The notes under the pieces are model-generated. The model did no database searches, was not told where the DNA came from, and saw only the letters and a program-made list of their open reading frames with translations. Positions 1 to 8,765 of a DNA stretch of 64,000 bases are shown piece by piece (the stretch's first letter is position 1; the number at the start of each line of letters is the position of its first letter). The stretch spans positions 1 to 64,000 of the forward strand of contig JAFGDS010000005.1 of the NCBI GenBank assembly GCA_016931995.1, read 5' to 3'. Source of the stretch: Pirellulales bacterium. GTDB taxonomy: Bacteria > Planctomycetota > Planctomycetia > Pirellulales > Thermoguttaceae. Position numbers and translations under genes: made by a program.

Positions 1-237
1 AATCGCGGGTAAGGGCCATGGGACACCGGACTCATGCCTTGAAAATCCCCGGGCGAAGCCCGGCGTATTCTCGAGCCGGATGAGCCTCAATTAAGAGCCT
101 ATCCGAGAACCCTCGCCCAGACCGCGCGTCATCCTGAGCGCAGCGAAGGATCTCGTTGGCGTCAAAGGAGTTCAGATCCTTCGCTTCGCTCGGGATGACG
201 CGCGGCGCGCGGCAGTACCCGCGAACAGCATGGAGGA
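1..237. repeat. Intergenic repeats: family F arm and family A palindrome
   Basis: No gene is supported here. Bases about 15-82 are one arm of a dispersed element (family F here; core GGACACCGGACTCATGCCTT followed by AAAATCCCCGGGCGAAGCCCGG) that recurs at 17.6-17.8 and 19.8-20.0 kb. Bases about 124-203 are a long palindrome of the GTCATCCTGAGCGNAGCGAA type (family A) with both arms present and extended by GCGCGTC/GACGCGC. A short open frame across it is repeat sequence, not a gene. Confidence 0.75.
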
Positions 238-690
238 CTAGTCGTCGCCGTTGCGCCCTTCGAGAGCCTTGATCTTCTCGACGCGCCGCTGGTGCCGCCC
301 GCCCTCGAACTCGGTCGCAAGCCAGATCTCGATCAGGCGGTCGGCCAAACGCTCGCCGAGCACGTCGCCGGAGAGGCAAAGGACGTTTAGATCGTTGTTG
401 CGACGGCTCAGTTCGGCGGTAACGTAGTCGTGGCAGGGGGCGGCACGGACGCCGGGAAACTTATTGGCGACAATGGCCATGCCAATGCCCGTGCCGCAAA
501 TGAGAATTCCCCGCTCCACCTCGCCGCGACTGACCTGGCCGGCCACGCTGGCGGCGACGTCGGGGTAGTCGACGCTTTGCTGGCCGTTGGAGCCGACGTC
601 GATCACCTCCTGGCCGAGATTCCGCAACAGCTCGGCGATCTTCGAACGCATCTGGGCGCCGCGATGATCGCTTCCGATCGCAATCCGCAT
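238..690 (-). CDS. rpiB: Ribose-5-phosphate isomerase B
   Basis: Interconverts ribulose 5-phosphate and ribose 5-phosphate in the cytoplasmic pentose phosphate pathway. The 150-residue product has the family length. The N-terminus MRIAIGSDHRG places the conserved His at residue 9, and ILICGTGIGM places the catalytic-type Cys at residue 65. HDYVTAELSRRNNDLNVL is the typical phosphate/substrate-binding stretch. The ATG follows an AGGAGAGG-like ribosome-binding site. The gene stands alone and is divergent from its right neighbour. LacA/RpiB-family sugar isomerases of other specificity are the only real alternative. Confidence 0.95.
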   Translation of the reverse strand: MRIAIGSDHRGAQMRSKIAELLRNLGQEVIDVGSNGQQSVDYPDVAASVAGQVSRGEVERGILICGTGIGMAIVANKFPGVRAAPCHDYVTAELSRRNNDLNVLCLSGDVLGERLADRLIEIWLATEFEGGRHQRRVEKIKALEGRNGDD

Positions 691-1113
691 CGTACCGCCT
701 CTCCTGCCAGTTGCCCCGAGGACACAAGGCCCGTTGCTCCGGCTCGCGCCGTCGGACGATCGCCCGAGGGCCCAGTCGGGACAGGATCTCTTAAACCTTT
801 ACTTTACCCGCCGGCGAGCCCCATGCAAGGGGGGGGCGTGCGACGTTTCTTGGCAAAGGTCGTCGCCAGCTTATCACACAAGCGGCCGCAAGAAACTTGG
901 TTCCGATCAATTCAGGCGGGGTGACGCGCCCTTGTCACCGGGGGTCGTAGAATCCCCGGCGGACGGCCGCCCCGCCCGCCCCGCGAATACGTCGTGCTTT
1001 CTTCCGCGGGAGGGGTGGGGATCGGGCAGGCGGCTGGGTGTCGGGTCCGCTGGACGCGGACCGCCGGGTTGGCAGGATGACGCTTCGAGTCGGCAACACG
1101 CCCGGTACCGATC
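691..1113. other. Divergent intergenic region, no gene
   Basis: 423 bases between rpiB and the rightward GNAT-like gene. It must hold both promoters, but I see no convincing -35/-10 pair. A 6-bp inverted repeat GGTGAC-N8-GTCACC lies at about 919-938 and could be an operator or a chance palindrome. Longer open frames here lack recognisable protein character. Confidence 0.5.
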
Positions 1114-1851
1114 ATGTGTCTGGCAACGACGTTGGCGGAAACCCCGCCGCGGGCGCCGGTCGGGGGGGCTGGCCCTTCGCCAGCGGTGGACTACTACCCG
1201 GGCGAGCGATCGGCCATCATCCTGGCTGCCCGGCGGCTCTTCGGCCGGGAGTTGTCCTCGGAACAATGGGCCAATCTGGCCGGCGCTCCGGACGGCGGCG
1301 AGGTGGAGATCGGGGCATACCGCGAGGGGCTCTACCTCGAGCTGCGCGACCCGGCGACGCAGGGTTACCACGGCGCGTGGCGGGTGTCGCGTCGCGCCGG
1401 CGTGGTCGTGTTGTATCTCGACGCATTGTGCGTTCATTGGCCTCGGCGTCGCGGGCAGGGGCTGGGGTTGCGGATCTTCGCGCGGCAGGTTCGGGCGGCG
1501 ACCGACTTGGGGGTCGGTTGGATCCGCACGCTCGCAGGTCGGCGCAAGGACGAGAACGGATACTACACGTGGCCCCGGTTCGGCTTCGATAGCCCCCTAC
1601 CGGGTCACGTGCGCCGCGGACTCCCCGCCGCCTGCCAATTCGCCCGGTGCGTCTTGGACGTCATGGCAACCCAAACCGGCAGAGTCTGGTGGCGCGAGCG
1701 GGGCGTGTCACTGCCCCTGGCATTCGACCTCGCGCCGGCAAGCCGCTGCCAACTCGCGCTGGCGCGATACGTGCTGCAACGCGCCGACGCGACGTCCGCG
1801 CCTACGTGGACATGGGAACCAGCGACACGGGAAGCACCCTCGCACGCGTGA
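1114..1851 (+). CDS. GNAT-like acetyltransferase-fold protein
   Basis: A 245-residue protein with a probable GNAT core. A beta strand (VVLYLDALCVHW, about residues 100-111) is followed by RRRGQGLGLRIFARQV, which resembles the acetyl-CoA pyrophosphate-binding loop (Q/RxxGxG/A) and helix. GWIRTLAGR and GYYTWPRFGFDSPL resemble the downstream strand and aromatic segment of such folds. The N-terminal 100 residues and the C-terminal extension are unassigned. The substrate cannot be told. The stop codon TGA is the first three bases of a MITE-like element, so the native C-terminus may have been altered by insertion. The start is the first in-frame ATG; the Shine-Dalgarno is weak. Confidence 0.7.
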   Translation: MCLATTLAETPPRAPVGGAGPSPAVDYYPGERSAIILAARRLFGRELSSEQWANLAGAPDGGEVEIGAYREGLYLELRDPATQGYHGAWRVSRRAGVVVLYLDALCVHWPRRRGQGLGLRIFARQVRAATDLGVGWIRTLAGRRKDENGYYTWPRFGFDSPLPGHVRRGLPAACQFARCVLDVMATQTGRVWWRERGVSLPLAFDLAPASRCQLALARYVLQRADATSAPTWTWEPATREAPSHA

Positions 1852-1940
1852 GAACGTGTTTTGAAATTGGGCGCCACTGCTGGACAAGCCAGCAGTGGCG
1901 CCCCCAAAGCGGCCGCAACGCATTTCCAAACACGTTCTGA
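1849..1940. repeat. MITE-like element (family G) with nested palindrome (family B)
   Basis: A 92-bp element bounded by TGAGAACGTGTTTTGAAATT at the left and, read inward on the other strand, TCAGAACGTGTTTGGAAATG at the right. The interior at about 1874-1905 is a near-perfect hairpin, GCCACTGCTGG...CCAGCAGTGGC. The same two distinct ends bound a 144-bp copy at 18955-19098. No transposase is encoded, so any movement would need a helper. It lies between convergent genes and could also act as a terminator. Confidence 0.75.
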
Positions 1941-1955
1941 GGGCGTCTAGGGCCG

Positions 1956-3293
1956 TCAGCCCAACAATCCGGCCAGCCGGTCGATCTCCGCCTTGGTCCG
2001 CTTCTCGGTCACGGCCACCAGCAGGCAGTCGGCCAGATCGGGATACCACCGACCCAGCGGGATGCCGGCAAGGATGCCCTCGGCCGTGGCCTGCTGGAGG
2101 ATCGCGTCCACTTGGCCGTCGGCCACGCGGAGCGCGAACTCGTGGAAGAAGGGCGCCGAGAACGCCGTCGCGGTGGAGCCGGTCGCGCCGAACCGCTCGG
2201 CGGCGTAGTGAGCCTTTTTTGCGCACAACTCGGCCACCTGCCGCATTCCCCGTGGACCCATTGCCGCCAGATACACGGCCGCGCGCAGGGCAAACAACCC
2301 TTGGTTCGTGCAGATGTTGCTCGTGGCCTTTTCGCGGCGGATGTGCTGTTCGCGGGTTTGCAGGGTGAGCACCCAGCATTGCTTGCCGCGGCGGTCGGTC
2401 GTCTGGCCGACCAGCCGGCCGGGCATCCTCCGGACAAACGGCTCGCGGCAGGCGAGGATGCCCAGGTACGGCCCGCCAAAGGCCATGGGACTCCCCAACG
2501 ATTGGCCCTCGGCCACGACGATGTCCGCCCCGTATTCACCCGGCCGCGCCAGCACGCCCAGGCTGATCGGATTGACCACCACGACGAACAGCGCTCCGGC
2601 TTTGTGCGCCGCCTCGGCCAGTGCGCGGACGTCCTCGAGGCAGCCGAAGAAGTTCGGATGCTGGATGAGCACGCAGGCGGTCTGGTCGTCGAGAGATGTA
2701 TCGAGCGTTTCCGGCGCAATGACGCCCTCCGGCGCGTCGAGCGTCACGAGTTCCGTGCCGAGATTCGTCAGGTACGTGGCGAGCGTTTGGCGGTATTCGG
2801 GGTGAACGCCGGCGGTCGTGACCACGCGGCCCGATCGCCGCGTGGCGCTGGTGGCCATCAAAACGGCCTCGACGGCGGCGGTGGCGCCGTCATACATGCT
2901 GGCGTTGGAGACGTCCATGCCGGTCAGTTGCGTGATGAGCGTCTGGTACTCGAAGATGGCCTGGAGCGTGCCCTGGCTGGCTTCAGCCTGATAGGGCGTG
3001 TAGGCGGTGTAGAACTCGCCGCGGCCGGCGACCGCGTCGACCACGGCCGGGATGAAGTGGTCGTAGCTGCCGCCGCCGAGAAAGCAGACGTTGCGGCCGA
3101 CCGGCGCGCTGCGCCTCCCCAGTTCGCTCATGTGGGCGGACAGTTCAAGCTCGCCAAGCGCCGAGGGCAAGTCGAGTTCGCGCCCGAGCCGCAGTTCCTT
3201 CGGCACCATGGCGAACAACTCATCGAGCGAGCCGACGCCAATCGCCTCGAGCATCGCCTGCTGATCCTGGGGCGTGTTGGGCACGTAGGGCAT
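1956..3293 (-). CDS. gcvPA: Glycine dehydrogenase (decarboxylating) subunit 1
   Basis: N-terminal half of the split P-protein of the glycine cleavage system, which with subunit 2 decarboxylates glycine using PLP and passes the aminomethyl group to lipoyl-GcvH. The 445 residues match the family. Typical segments are YTPYQAEASQGTLQ, TGMDVSNASMYDGATA, AEGQSLGSPMAFGGPYLG and REQHIRREKATSNICTNQ. The PLP-binding lysine resides in subunit 2, which is not encoded beside it: downstream lies a MITE-like element and a convergent unrelated gene. It starts 3 bases after the gcvH stop, so gcvT-gcvH-gcvPA is one operon. Confidence 0.96.
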   Translation of the reverse strand: MPYVPNTPQDQQAMLEAIGVGSLDELFAMVPKELRLGRELDLPSALGELELSAHMSELGRRSAPVGRNVCFLGGGSYDHFIPAVVDAVAGRGEFYTAYTPYQAEASQGTLQAIFEYQTLITQLTGMDVSNASMYDGATAAVEAVLMATSATRRSGRVVTTAGVHPEYRQTLATYLTNLGTELVTLDAPEGVIAPETLDTSLDDQTACVLIQHPNFFGCLEDVRALAEAAHKAGALFVVVVNPISLGVLARPGEYGADIVVAEGQSLGSPMAFGGPYLGILACREPFVRRMPGRLVGQTTDRRGKQCWVLTLQTREQHIRREKATSNICTNQGLFALRAAVYLAAMGPRGMRQVAELCAKKAHYAAERFGATGSTATAFSAPFFHEFALRVADGQVDAILQQATAEGILAGIPLGRWYPDLADCLLVAVTEKRTKAEIDRLAGLLG

Positions 3294-3296
3294 GGC

Positions 3297-3695
3297 CTAG
3301 CCTTCCTCCGCGCAGTGCTTCTCGTAGATGGGGTGGTTCATCAAGCCGGCCAGGCCCGACTCGTCGGTCACGCGGATCTTCACCAGCCATCCGGCCGCGT
3401 ACGGGTCGGCCGCAAGACCTTCGAGGTTGTCGGCCAGGGCCTCGTTTGCCTCGACGACTTCGCCGTCCACCGGGCTGACCAGGTCGCTGACCGCCTTGAC
3501 CGACTCGATCTCGCCGAACGGCTCGCCGGCGCGGACCTGCCGGCCCAGCTCGGGCAACCCGAGGAAAACGAGATCCGTGAGGGCCTCCAGGGCGAATGTC
3601 GACAGTCCGACGGTGGCGATCTTCTCGCCCGCGGCGCCAGGCCGCACGTGAACCCACTCGTGGGTCTTGGCGTAGAGCAGTTCTTTCGGGTCCAC
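3297..3695 (-). CDS. gcvH: Glycine cleavage system H protein
   Basis: Lipoyl carrier of the glycine cleavage system, shuttling the aminomethyl group between P, T and L proteins. The 132-residue product contains the lipoylation motif EIESVKAVSDLVSPVDGEV with the modified Lys inside ESVKA, preceded by THEWVHV and IATVGLSTFALEALTDL typical of the family. The chosen start is GTG (VDPKELLYAKTHEW); its first G is the last base of the gcvT TAG stop, a 1-base overlap. AAAGGA sits about 9 bases upstream. No ATG exists near the family N-terminus, which explains why a longer frame starting inside gcvT can be misread as the gene. Confidence 0.93.
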   Translation of the reverse strand: MDPKELLYAKTHEWVHVRPGAAGEKIATVGLSTFALEALTDLVFLGLPELGRQVRAGEPFGEIESVKAVSDLVSPVDGEVVEANEALADNLEGLAADPYAAGWLVKIRVTDESGLAGLMNHPIYEKHCAEEG

Positions 3696-4858
3696 TAATC
3701 GGTTCCTTTCTTCTTTTTGCGGCTGTAGAAGGGGAGGTCGACCACGCGGGCGGGCTCGGCGTGGCCGCGGACGTCGAGCGTCACCTCGCGGCCCGGCTCG
3801 GCCAACGCCAGCGGCACGTAGCCCATCGCGATGGGCCGGCGGAGCGTCGGCGAGAAGCTGCCGCTGGTGACGTGGCCAACGGTTTGGCCGTCGACCAGGA
3901 TGGGCGTGCCCTCGCGGGGGACGCGCCCGCCGGAGGGTTCCAGGCCGACGCGCGTCCGCGCGAGCGGGCTTTTCTGGATCTCGACGAGTCGGTCGCGGCC
4001 CGGGTAATTGTAGCCGACCAGGTGGCATGCGAAGCCGAGCCCGGCCTCGAACGGGTTGATCTCTTCGGAAAGCTCGTGGCCGTAAAGCGGCATTCCCGCT
4101 TCGAGCCGCAACGTGTCTCGGCAGCCCAGGCCGGTGGGCAGGGCCCCCAGCGGTCCTCCCAGTTCGATCAGGGCCTCCCACACGGCCGGGGCCACGGTGG
4201 CCCCGACGCTTAACTCGAAGCCGTCCTCGCCCGTGTAGCCCGTGCGACTGATGATCCCACCTTGCCGCTTCGCGCGGGGATGCAGGATCTGCACCTGCTC
4301 GCCGCGGTAATACTTCATCGTGGCCAGATCGGCGTTGACCAAGGGCTGCAGCAGCTCGACGCTCTTGGGGCCCTGGATGGCGAACATGGCCCAAAGCCGG
4401 GTCACGTCGGTGAAAATGATCTCGTGGCCGGGTCGCTGGGCCCGCTCGGGCGGAAGGCGGTCGGCAATCCAACGGACGATCTTGTCCCGATTGCTCGCAT
4501 TGACCACCAGAACGTAGTACGGCTGCCCGTGGGAATTGTGGAAATAGCCCACCAGCACGTCGTCGAGGATGCCGCCCGCGTCGTTGGTCACCAGCGAATA
4601 GCGGATCTGCCCGAGGGCCATGTCGGCCACGCGGCGGGTGAGCGTTTCGGCGAGAAAGACGGCCGCGCCGGGCCCCTCGAAGCGGAGCCGGCCCATGTGG
4701 GAGATGTCGGTGACGCCGACAGCCGATCGGGTTGCGTTGTGCTCTTCGATGATGGACGAGTACTGGATGGGCATGGCCCAGCCGGCGAAGCCGACTATCC
4801 GCCCGCCACGGGACACGTGCCAGTCAAATAGAGGGGTTTTTGCCAAATCCGTGGTCAT
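3695..4858 (-). CDS. gcvT: Aminomethyltransferase (glycine cleavage T protein)
   Basis: Transfers the methylene group from aminomethyl-lipoyl GcvH to tetrahydrofolate, releasing ammonia. The 387-residue product shows T-protein landmarks: VGFAGWAMPIQY near the N-terminus, GVTDISHMGRLRFEGPGA, GIISRTGYTGEDGFEL and GLGCRDTLRLEAGMPLYGHE, followed by GFACHLVG in place of the usual acceptor segment. First gene of the leftward gcvT-gcvH-gcvPA operon. Its 5' region shares a 283-base divergent spacer with porin 1. I see no glycine riboswitch in that spacer. A TACAAT lies about 55 bases upstream of the start. Confidence 0.96.
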   Translation of the reverse strand: MTTDLAKTPLFDWHVSRGGRIVGFAGWAMPIQYSSIIEEHNATRSAVGVTDISHMGRLRFEGPGAAVFLAETLTRRVADMALGQIRYSLVTNDAGGILDDVLVGYFHNSHGQPYYVLVVNASNRDKIVRWIADRLPPERAQRPGHEIIFTDVTRLWAMFAIQGPKSVELLQPLVNADLATMKYYRGEQVQILHPRAKRQGGIISRTGYTGEDGFELSVGATVAPAVWEALIELGGPLGALPTGLGCRDTLRLEAGMPLYGHELSEEINPFEAGLGFACHLVGYNYPGRDRLVEIQKSPLARTRVGLEPSGGRVPREGTPILVDGQTVGHVTSGSFSPTLRRPIAMGYVPLALAEPGREVTLDVRGHAEPARVVDLPFYSRKKKKGTD

Positions 4859-4911
4859 GTTCCGTCTCGAATGCGCCGCAGCGTCGGGGGAGTGGGGCAG
4901 AGAAAAGAACC

Positions 4912-4917
4912 ATTGTA
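4912..4917 (-). promoter_or_regulatory. Possible -10 element for the gcv operon
   Basis: On the minus strand the hexamer reads TACAAT, 54 bases upstream of the gcvT ATG, with CTGGCC 17 bases further upstream as a poor -35. This is a pattern match only. The rest of the 283-base spacer between gcvT and porin 1 shows no recognisable regulator site or riboswitch. Confidence 0.3.
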
Positions 4918-5141
4918 GCCGTCCGGCGCTCGTTGGCCAGGGGCGGGCACCTCCATCAAGATTGCCCTAACCGTCAAAGCTTCGCGCCAAATCCCCCGGG
5001 TGAAGTAGCCCCGGGCTTTCCGGTTGTTCGGATTGTGCGGATGGCGCCGGTCGTTCCGCTCGATAACGACTTGTAGGATTTTGCCGCTTTTGCCGGCCGT
5101 CCGTGAAAACGCATCCAAACGCAGGTGAGGGGGGAAGGCGC

Positions 5142-6839
5142 ATGAGATCGCTTTTGTTCGTGGCGTCCGTTGCGTTGGCGTTCCTTGCGGCGCGCCCGTC
5201 GATCGCCGCCCAGCCGGCCGTCGACATCATCGTGGAACCGGAGTCGGTCATTGCCCCGAGCCCGCAAGGCGAGAGTGACGCGGGGGAAAGCCCCTTTTCC
5301 GCGGGCGCGACCGGCGGGACAATCGCTCCAGAGCGCGAGGCCGTCCCCACGTCGCATGGCGCGGGCGTCGTCCAGGTTGACTGGATCGTGTCGGAGCCTG
5401 GCCGGCTGCCCCCTGCCCCGACGCCCGCGTCGGTTATCGCGAGGAGCGCCTTGGCCGCCGACCCGGCCTATGGCGTCGCGGACGAACTGGCGGAAAGCCC
5501 GTTCGTGGAAGAGGAATCCGCGGCGCCGCCCGACGTGGTGGACGAGGCGCGCGGCGCGTGCGATCTGGAGGCCGCGGCACGTCCGGCGGTCTCCGGTCGC
5601 AGGCGCCTCCTCTTTGGCCGAACATCCGGTTGTCGTTGCCAGGGCGCGTCGTGCCGCGGCGCCTCGCGTTATGAAGGTTCGTGCGACGTGGACCCCTGCT
5701 GCTCGGCGTCGTGTTGGGCCGCGCCGGACGAAGGGCCCCGCCGGTTCTTCACGCCGGAGGCGTTCCAACGCCGCGACATCACGCTGGGCGGCTGGATCGA
5801 GCAGGGCATCAGCGTTGTCGGCAACAGTCCGGCCGATGGGTACAACGGGCCCGTCCCGTTCAACGATCGCGACGGCGAATACCAGATGAACCAGCTCTAC
5901 TTCTTCCTGGAACGCAAGGTGGACACCGGCGGATGCGGTTGGGACCTGGGCGGACGGATCGACTTCCTCTACGGCACCGACGCCCGCTTCGTCGAATGCG
6001 CCGAGGGGCTGGAGGCCAACTGGGATCAACGCGAACGCTTCTACCACGCCGCGTTGCCACAGTTCTGCCTCGACGTCGGTTGGAACGACTGGACCGTGCG
6101 GATGGGCCACTTCTACACCATCATGGGCTACGAAGTCCTGCCCGCCCCCGACAACTTCTTCTACTCCCACGCCTACACGATGCAGTACGGCGAGCCGTTT
6201 ACGCATACGGGCATGTTGGCCACGCGCCGTCTGTCCGATCGCGTGTCGCTCACCGGCGGATTCCACCGAGGCTGGGATCGATTCGACGACACGGACGGCG
6301 CGGACCACCTCAGTTTTCTAGGCGGCGCGAACTGGACCAGTCGCGACGGCCGCCGGGAACTCGCCTTCACCATCACCTCCGGCGAGCAGGGGCCCGACAA
6401 CAGCACCGTGATGTACAGCCTTGTCGGCAAGGTGCGCGCCGGCTCGCGCCTGCGATACGTCATCCAGCACGACTACGGCCAGAGCACCGGCAATCCCAAC
6501 GGCCCGCGCATGGCCGAATGGTTCGGGATCAATCAGTACGTTCTGTTCGACCTTTCGAAAACGTGGTCTCTCGGAACGCGGATCGAGTGGTTCCGCGACA
6601 AACAGGGCGTTCGCGTGCGCGGGGTGGGCGACGGCAACCTGGCCGTGGGACCCTACGCCGGCGACTTCTACGAAATATCGCTGGGGCTCAACTGGAAGCC
6701 GCGCCGAAACCTCACCGTGCGGCCCGAGGTCCGCTGGGACTGGTTCCACGGCCCGGCCGGGCCGGGCGGTCTGCCATACGACGCGGGCGACCGCGACCGG
6801 CAGTTCGTCTTCGGCTGCGACATGATCGTGCAGTTCTAG
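5142..6839 (+). CDS. Beta-barrel porin-like outer-membrane protein, paralogue 1
   Basis: Predicted outer-membrane beta-barrel of the planctomycete porin (BBP2-like) type. Start chosen at the ATG giving a signal peptide (MRSLLFVASVALAFLAARP, then SIAAQ), preceded by GGGGAAGG. A linker of about 150 residues ends in a cysteine-rich patch (CRCQGASCRG, CDVDPCCSASC). The barrel then begins GGWIEQGISVVGNSPADGYN and continues with DYQMNQL-type, GWDLGGRIDFLYGTDARF and FFYSHAYTMQYGEPFTHTG strands, ending in aromatic MIVQF as barrels do. The 565 residues are the longest of three adjacent paralogues. The transported solute is unknown. Confidence 0.85.
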   Translation: MRSLLFVASVALAFLAARPSIAAQPAVDIIVEPESVIAPSPQGESDAGESPFSAGATGGTIAPEREAVPTSHGAGVVQVDWIVSEPGRLPPAPTPASVIARSALAADPAYGVADELAESPFVEEESAAPPDVVDEARGACDLEAAARPAVSGRRRLLFGRTSGCRCQGASCRGASRYEGSCDVDPCCSASCWAAPDEGPRRFFTPEAFQRRDITLGGWIEQGISVVGNSPADGYNGPVPFNDRDGEYQMNQLYFFLERKVDTGGCGWDLGGRIDFLYGTDARFVECAEGLEANWDQRERFYHAALPQFCLDVGWNDWTVRMGHFYTIMGYEVLPAPDNFFYSHAYTMQYGEPFTHTGMLATRRLSDRVSLTGGFHRGWDRFDDTDGADHLSFLGGANWTSRDGRRELAFTITSGEQGPDNSTVMYSLVGKVRAGSRLRYVIQHDYGQSTGNPNGPRMAEWFGINQYVLFDLSKTWSLGTRIEWFRDKQGVRVRGVGDGNLAVGPYAGDFYEISLGLNWKPRRNLTVRPEVRWDWFHGPAGPGGLPYDAGDRDRQFVFGCDMIVQF

Positions 6840-7301
6840 GAACGCGTTTGGAGAGGGGCGCCGCGGGCTTGTCCAGCAGTGCTCCGCCCAGAGGATCCGC
6901 TTCACTCTGCTGGACAAGCTAGCAGCGGCACGTTTGCTCCCTCCTGCTCCCGACCATCCCGATTCTCCGTCATCCCGAGCGAAGCGAAGGATCGATCTCG
7001 CCGCGAGATCCTTCGCTTCGCTCGGGATGACGTGCCGCGACGCTCGGGATGATGCTCTTTGGGGGACGCCCAACCCGCAGGGTTTTCGCAATTGGCACGC
7101 CTTTCCAAGAAGCTGTGCCGAGATTGTCCAGATTGCCAGTTCTACGGTTTTTTCCATCAATCGGGTTTGGAGGGCGTTCCGATAGGATCACAAACCGGCC
7201 GGCGATTGCGCCGCGCGGGCTTGCGTTGGCCTGCACGCTGGAGGCCGCCGGTCCGCGCCGGCGAAGGCGCTTCCCGTTTGCCTGAATTGTGGAGAGTTGC
7301 C
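6840..7301. repeat. Porin 1-porin 2 spacer with families B/G and A repeats
   Basis: 462 bases without a gene. Bases about 6841-6945 hold a degenerate copy of the G/B composite: AACGCGTTTGGAGAGGGGCG at its edge, then two CTTGTCCAGCAGTG / CTGCTGGACAAGC arms. Bases 6969-7032 are a full family A palindrome (GTCATCCCGAGCGAAGCGAA and its inverse). The remaining 270 bases before porin 2 presumably contain its promoter; no clear -35/-10 pair is visible. GGAGAG at 7291 is the ribosome-binding site of porin 2. Confidence 0.75.
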
Positions 7302-8744
7302 ATGAGGACCATCCGAATCGCTTTGATAGCCCTTTCCCTCGCGGGGATAACAGGCAGCGCGATGGCCCAATGGTCGGAGCCGAACCTGCGGCAGCCGGCG
7401 TCCTACCAGCAGCCGGCTTACGAGCAATCCATGTACCAACGTTCCGTCCACCAGCAGACGGCCTATCAACCCCCGATCCAGCAACCCGGTTTCGCTCCGT
7501 CGCCGCAACAGCCGACAGGCCTCCGGGCGGCCAGCTTCATGACCAACGCGGCGCCGACCACGTGCCTCGATTCCTCGTGCGCGGCGCAGGACGTGGGATG
7601 CGTGCCCGGCTGTGGGCGGCATCGCTGTTGTGGCTTCAAGGTGGGCGGCTGGCTCGAGGGCGGCATCAGCGCCGCGGCCAACAGCCCGGTCGATCGCTAC
7701 AACGGCGTGGTGACCTTCAACGACCGCGACGGCGAAGCCCAGATGAACCAGATGTGGCTCTTCCTCGATCGCGAGGCGAACACGGGCGGATACGGCTGGG
7801 CCTGGGGCGGCCGCGTCGATTTTTTCTACGGCACCGACGCCCGATTCACCCAGGCCGTCGATGGGCTGGAGGCCAACTGGGATCAGCAAGAGCGGTTTTA
7901 CCAGTGCGCCTTGCCCCAGTTCTACTTCGACGTCGCCCTGAACAACCTGACCATCCGCACGGGCCACTTCTTCACGCCGCTGGGCTATGAAGTCGTGCCG
8001 GCCACCGGCAACTTCTTCTACTCCCATTCCTACACGCACCAATACGCCGAGCCGTTTACCCATACCGGCATCGTGGGCATCTACAAGTTCTCCGACCAGT
8101 GGAAGCTCACCACCGGCGTGCATCGCGGCATCGACCAGTTCGACGACACGGACGGACGCAACTCGCTCAACTGGCTCGGCCACCTGGCCTGGACCAGCCG
8201 CGACGAACGGCTGGGCCTCGCGCTGGGGATCAACGCCAGCGAGCAAAACAGTACGCCTCCCCTGGCCGGACTCGGCGCATCGGGCAACTACGACGCGAAC
8301 GTGTTCGATTACGCCCTGGTGGGCACCGTCAAGCTGACCGACCGGCTCACCTGGATCGTCCAGCACGACTGGTTCCAACGGACCTACTTGAACTATGGAG
8401 GGCACAACGTCGCGATCGACGGATACGGTCTGAACCAGTACTGGCTCTACACGATCAGCGACCGCTGGTCGGCCGGCATGAGACTGGAATGGTTCCGCGA
8501 TCACGACGGGGTCCTGGTTCGCGGCCTGGGGCGCGGCAACGCGGCCGCCGGGGGCGGATTCGCCGGCAACTTCTACGAAATCACCCTCGGCCTGAACTGG
8601 AAACCCTCGTCGCGGGTTCTGGTCCGGCCGGAAATCCGTTGGGACTGGTTCGACGCCTCGCGCGCCGGCGTGCCCCAGCCGTACGACGCCGGCGACAGCA
8701 ACGACCAATTTATGTTCGGCTGCGACTTCATTTTGACGTGGTAG
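7302..8744 (+). CDS. Beta-barrel porin-like outer-membrane protein, paralogue 2
   Basis: A 480-residue paralogue of the preceding protein. The start gives a clear signal peptide (MRTIRIALIALSLAGITGSA, cleaved near AMAQ) with GGAGAG upstream. Residues about 25-75 are Gln/Tyr/Pro-rich (QQPAYEQSMYQRSVHQQTAY). A cysteine-rich patch follows (CLDSSCAAQDVGCVPGCGRH, then RCCG), and then the barrel starting GGWLEGGISAAANSPVDRYN and ending DFILTW. NFFYSHSYTHQYAEPFTHTG and the FYEITLGLNWKPSSRVLVRP strand match the neighbours closely. Gene order and similarity indicate tandem duplication. Confidence 0.85.
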   Translation: MRTIRIALIALSLAGITGSAMAQWSEPNLRQPASYQQPAYEQSMYQRSVHQQTAYQPPIQQPGFAPSPQQPTGLRAASFMTNAAPTTCLDSSCAAQDVGCVPGCGRHRCCGFKVGGWLEGGISAAANSPVDRYNGVVTFNDRDGEAQMNQMWLFLDREANTGGYGWAWGGRVDFFYGTDARFTQAVDGLEANWDQQERFYQCALPQFYFDVALNNLTIRTGHFFTPLGYEVVPATGNFFYSHSYTHQYAEPFTHTGIVGIYKFSDQWKLTTGVHRGIDQFDDTDGRNSLNWLGHLAWTSRDERLGLALGINASEQNSTPPLAGLGASGNYDANVFDYALVGTVKLTDRLTWIVQHDWFQRTYLNYGGHNVAIDGYGLNQYWLYTISDRWSAGMRLEWFRDHDGVLVRGLGRGNAAAGGGFAGNFYEITLGLNWKPSSRVLVRPEIRWDWFDASRAGVPQPYDAGDSNDQFMFGCDFILTW

Positions 8745-8765
8745 CGCCACACTCGGAGGATCTCA

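Noticed and set aside
734-1864. 376-codon plus-strand frame overlapping the GNAT-like gene
   Set aside because: Arg/Trp/Ser-rich, low-information translation; the GNAT-like frame has a fold-like motif and normal composition.
4859-5141. Possible glycine riboswitch upstream of gcvT
   Set aside because: No tandem aptamer-like core or conserved riboswitch sequence could be recognised.
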